Below are positions 63,715 through 64,000 of a DNA stretch of 64,000 bases, in pieces (positions within the stretch are counted from its first letter, which is position 1; every line of letters starts with the position of its first letter). The position numbers were made by a program, and so were the translations under genes. The stretch is from positions 434,001 through 498,000 of the forward strand of contig JALVSY010000016.1 in the NCBI GenBank assembly GCA_027036135.1, in the 5' to 3' direction. The notes under the pieces were generated by a model. It made no database searches. It had not been told where the DNA came from and was given only the letters and a program-made list of their open reading frames with translations. Origin of the DNA: Pyrodictiaceae archaeon. GTDB taxonomy: Archaea > Thermoproteota > Thermoprotei_A > Sulfolobales > Pyrodictiaceae.

Positions 63715-64000
63715 ATGGATAATTCGTCTCGGGGGAAGCACGTGCAGAAAGGGAGCGAAAACGATGAAGGAAAGTGCAGCTCTATTACGAGTATCTACTT
63801 GTTGGAGGCCTTGGAGAAACCTGGCTGCCCTATATGCAGGCTTATCGAGGATGCTGAGAGACAAGTGATAAAGAGCATTCTCTATGAGTACGTTAATGAC
63901 CCTGGTGTGCGCGGCGAGATTAGGAGGAGCTGGGGGCTCTGTACTCATCATGCCTGGTTGTTTCTCCGCCTCGCGCTGAGCCCTGAGACCGCGGGAATGC
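63715..64000 (+). CDS. DUF6062-like protein, 5' part
   Basis: The gene runs off the window; 95 codons are visible. After a polar head, YLLEALEKPGCPICRLIEDAE and RRSWGLCTHHAWLFLRLA contain a C-x-x-C and a C-x-x-H pair suited to metal binding. A 'dispensable helical' layout and these pairs resemble DUF6062. TATA-like boxes CTTATACC (63677-63684) and GTATATGC (63692-63699) precede ATG 63715. Confidence 0.6.
   Translation, partial: MDNSSRGKHVQKGSENDEGKCSSITSIYLLEALEKPGCPICRLIEDAERQVIKSILYEYVNDPGVRGEIRRSWGLCTHHAWLFLRLALSPETAGM

Overview
The window reads as chromosome of a hyperthermophilic archaeon of the Thermoproteota, most likely Desulfurococcales and perhaps Pyrodictiaceae (inferred, not proven). 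Pointers are ATA/AGG/CTA-rich codon use, many GTG and TTG starts, GGTG/GGAGG ribosome sites, TATA boxes about 25 nt before leaderless starts, archaeal families (RtcB, prefoldin, UPF0248, PaREP1, minimal HEPN/MNT pairs) and genes packed on both strands. One tRNA is present, Leu(CAA) at 31112. I see no rRNA, CRISPR array, insertion sequence or provirus.

Layout. 0-15 kb: MBL-fold hydrolase, small unknowns, a membrane glycosylation set (GT2-GtrA glycosyltransferase, broken Wzx-type flippase, two large GT-C-like membrane proteins), thrC, an MFS carrier, a PPC-domain protein, rtcB and a broken MscS channel. 15-31 kb: endonuclease III; a paaK / 28-residue membrane peptide / sodium:solute symporter operon with two frameshifts; small coiled-coil and helix-turn-helix proteins; a MATE carrier; a 1479-residue P-loop ATPase with a long coiled-coil tail; carbamate kinase; coiled-coil proteins. 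31-40 kb: tRNA-Leu, a B12/radical SAM protein with an apparent ACG start, a ModE-like regulator opposite an SsuABC-type transporter, and an encapsulin shell protein fused to a ferritin-like domain. 40-51 kb: AT-rich genes for unknown secreted proteins, three HEPN/MNT toxin-antitoxin pairs (two in tandem), two PaREP1 proteins, two strongly structured GC-rich intergenic segments, and two prefoldin-type genes. 51-64 kb: amt-glnK, an AT-rich membrane protein, a degenerate ADP-ribosylglycohydrolase-like protein, remnants of fdhD and nrfD meeting head to head, DUF401 carrier, ferritin-like protein, leucyl aminopeptidase and the start of a DUF6062-like gene.

How genes work together. The paaK-peptide-symporter operon suggests uptake and CoA activation of an aromatic acid. 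Amt and GlnK form the ammonium uptake and sensing unit. The 10.2-14.5 kb and 1.9-4.5 kb genes suggest lipid-linked sugar transfer for surface glycoproteins. The encapsulin-ferritin fusion and the ferritin-like protein at 60.9 kb point to iron or oxidant handling.

A recurring oddity is that otherwise well-kept genes are interrupted: two missing bases in the flippase, three indels in mscS, one extra base each in the symporter and paaK, one missing base in fdhD, a TGA in a DMT carrier, and ACG in place of a start. Several fall in homopolymers, so assembly error must be excluded before calling them pseudogenes. The fdhD/nrfD junction, by contrast, looks like true gene loss.
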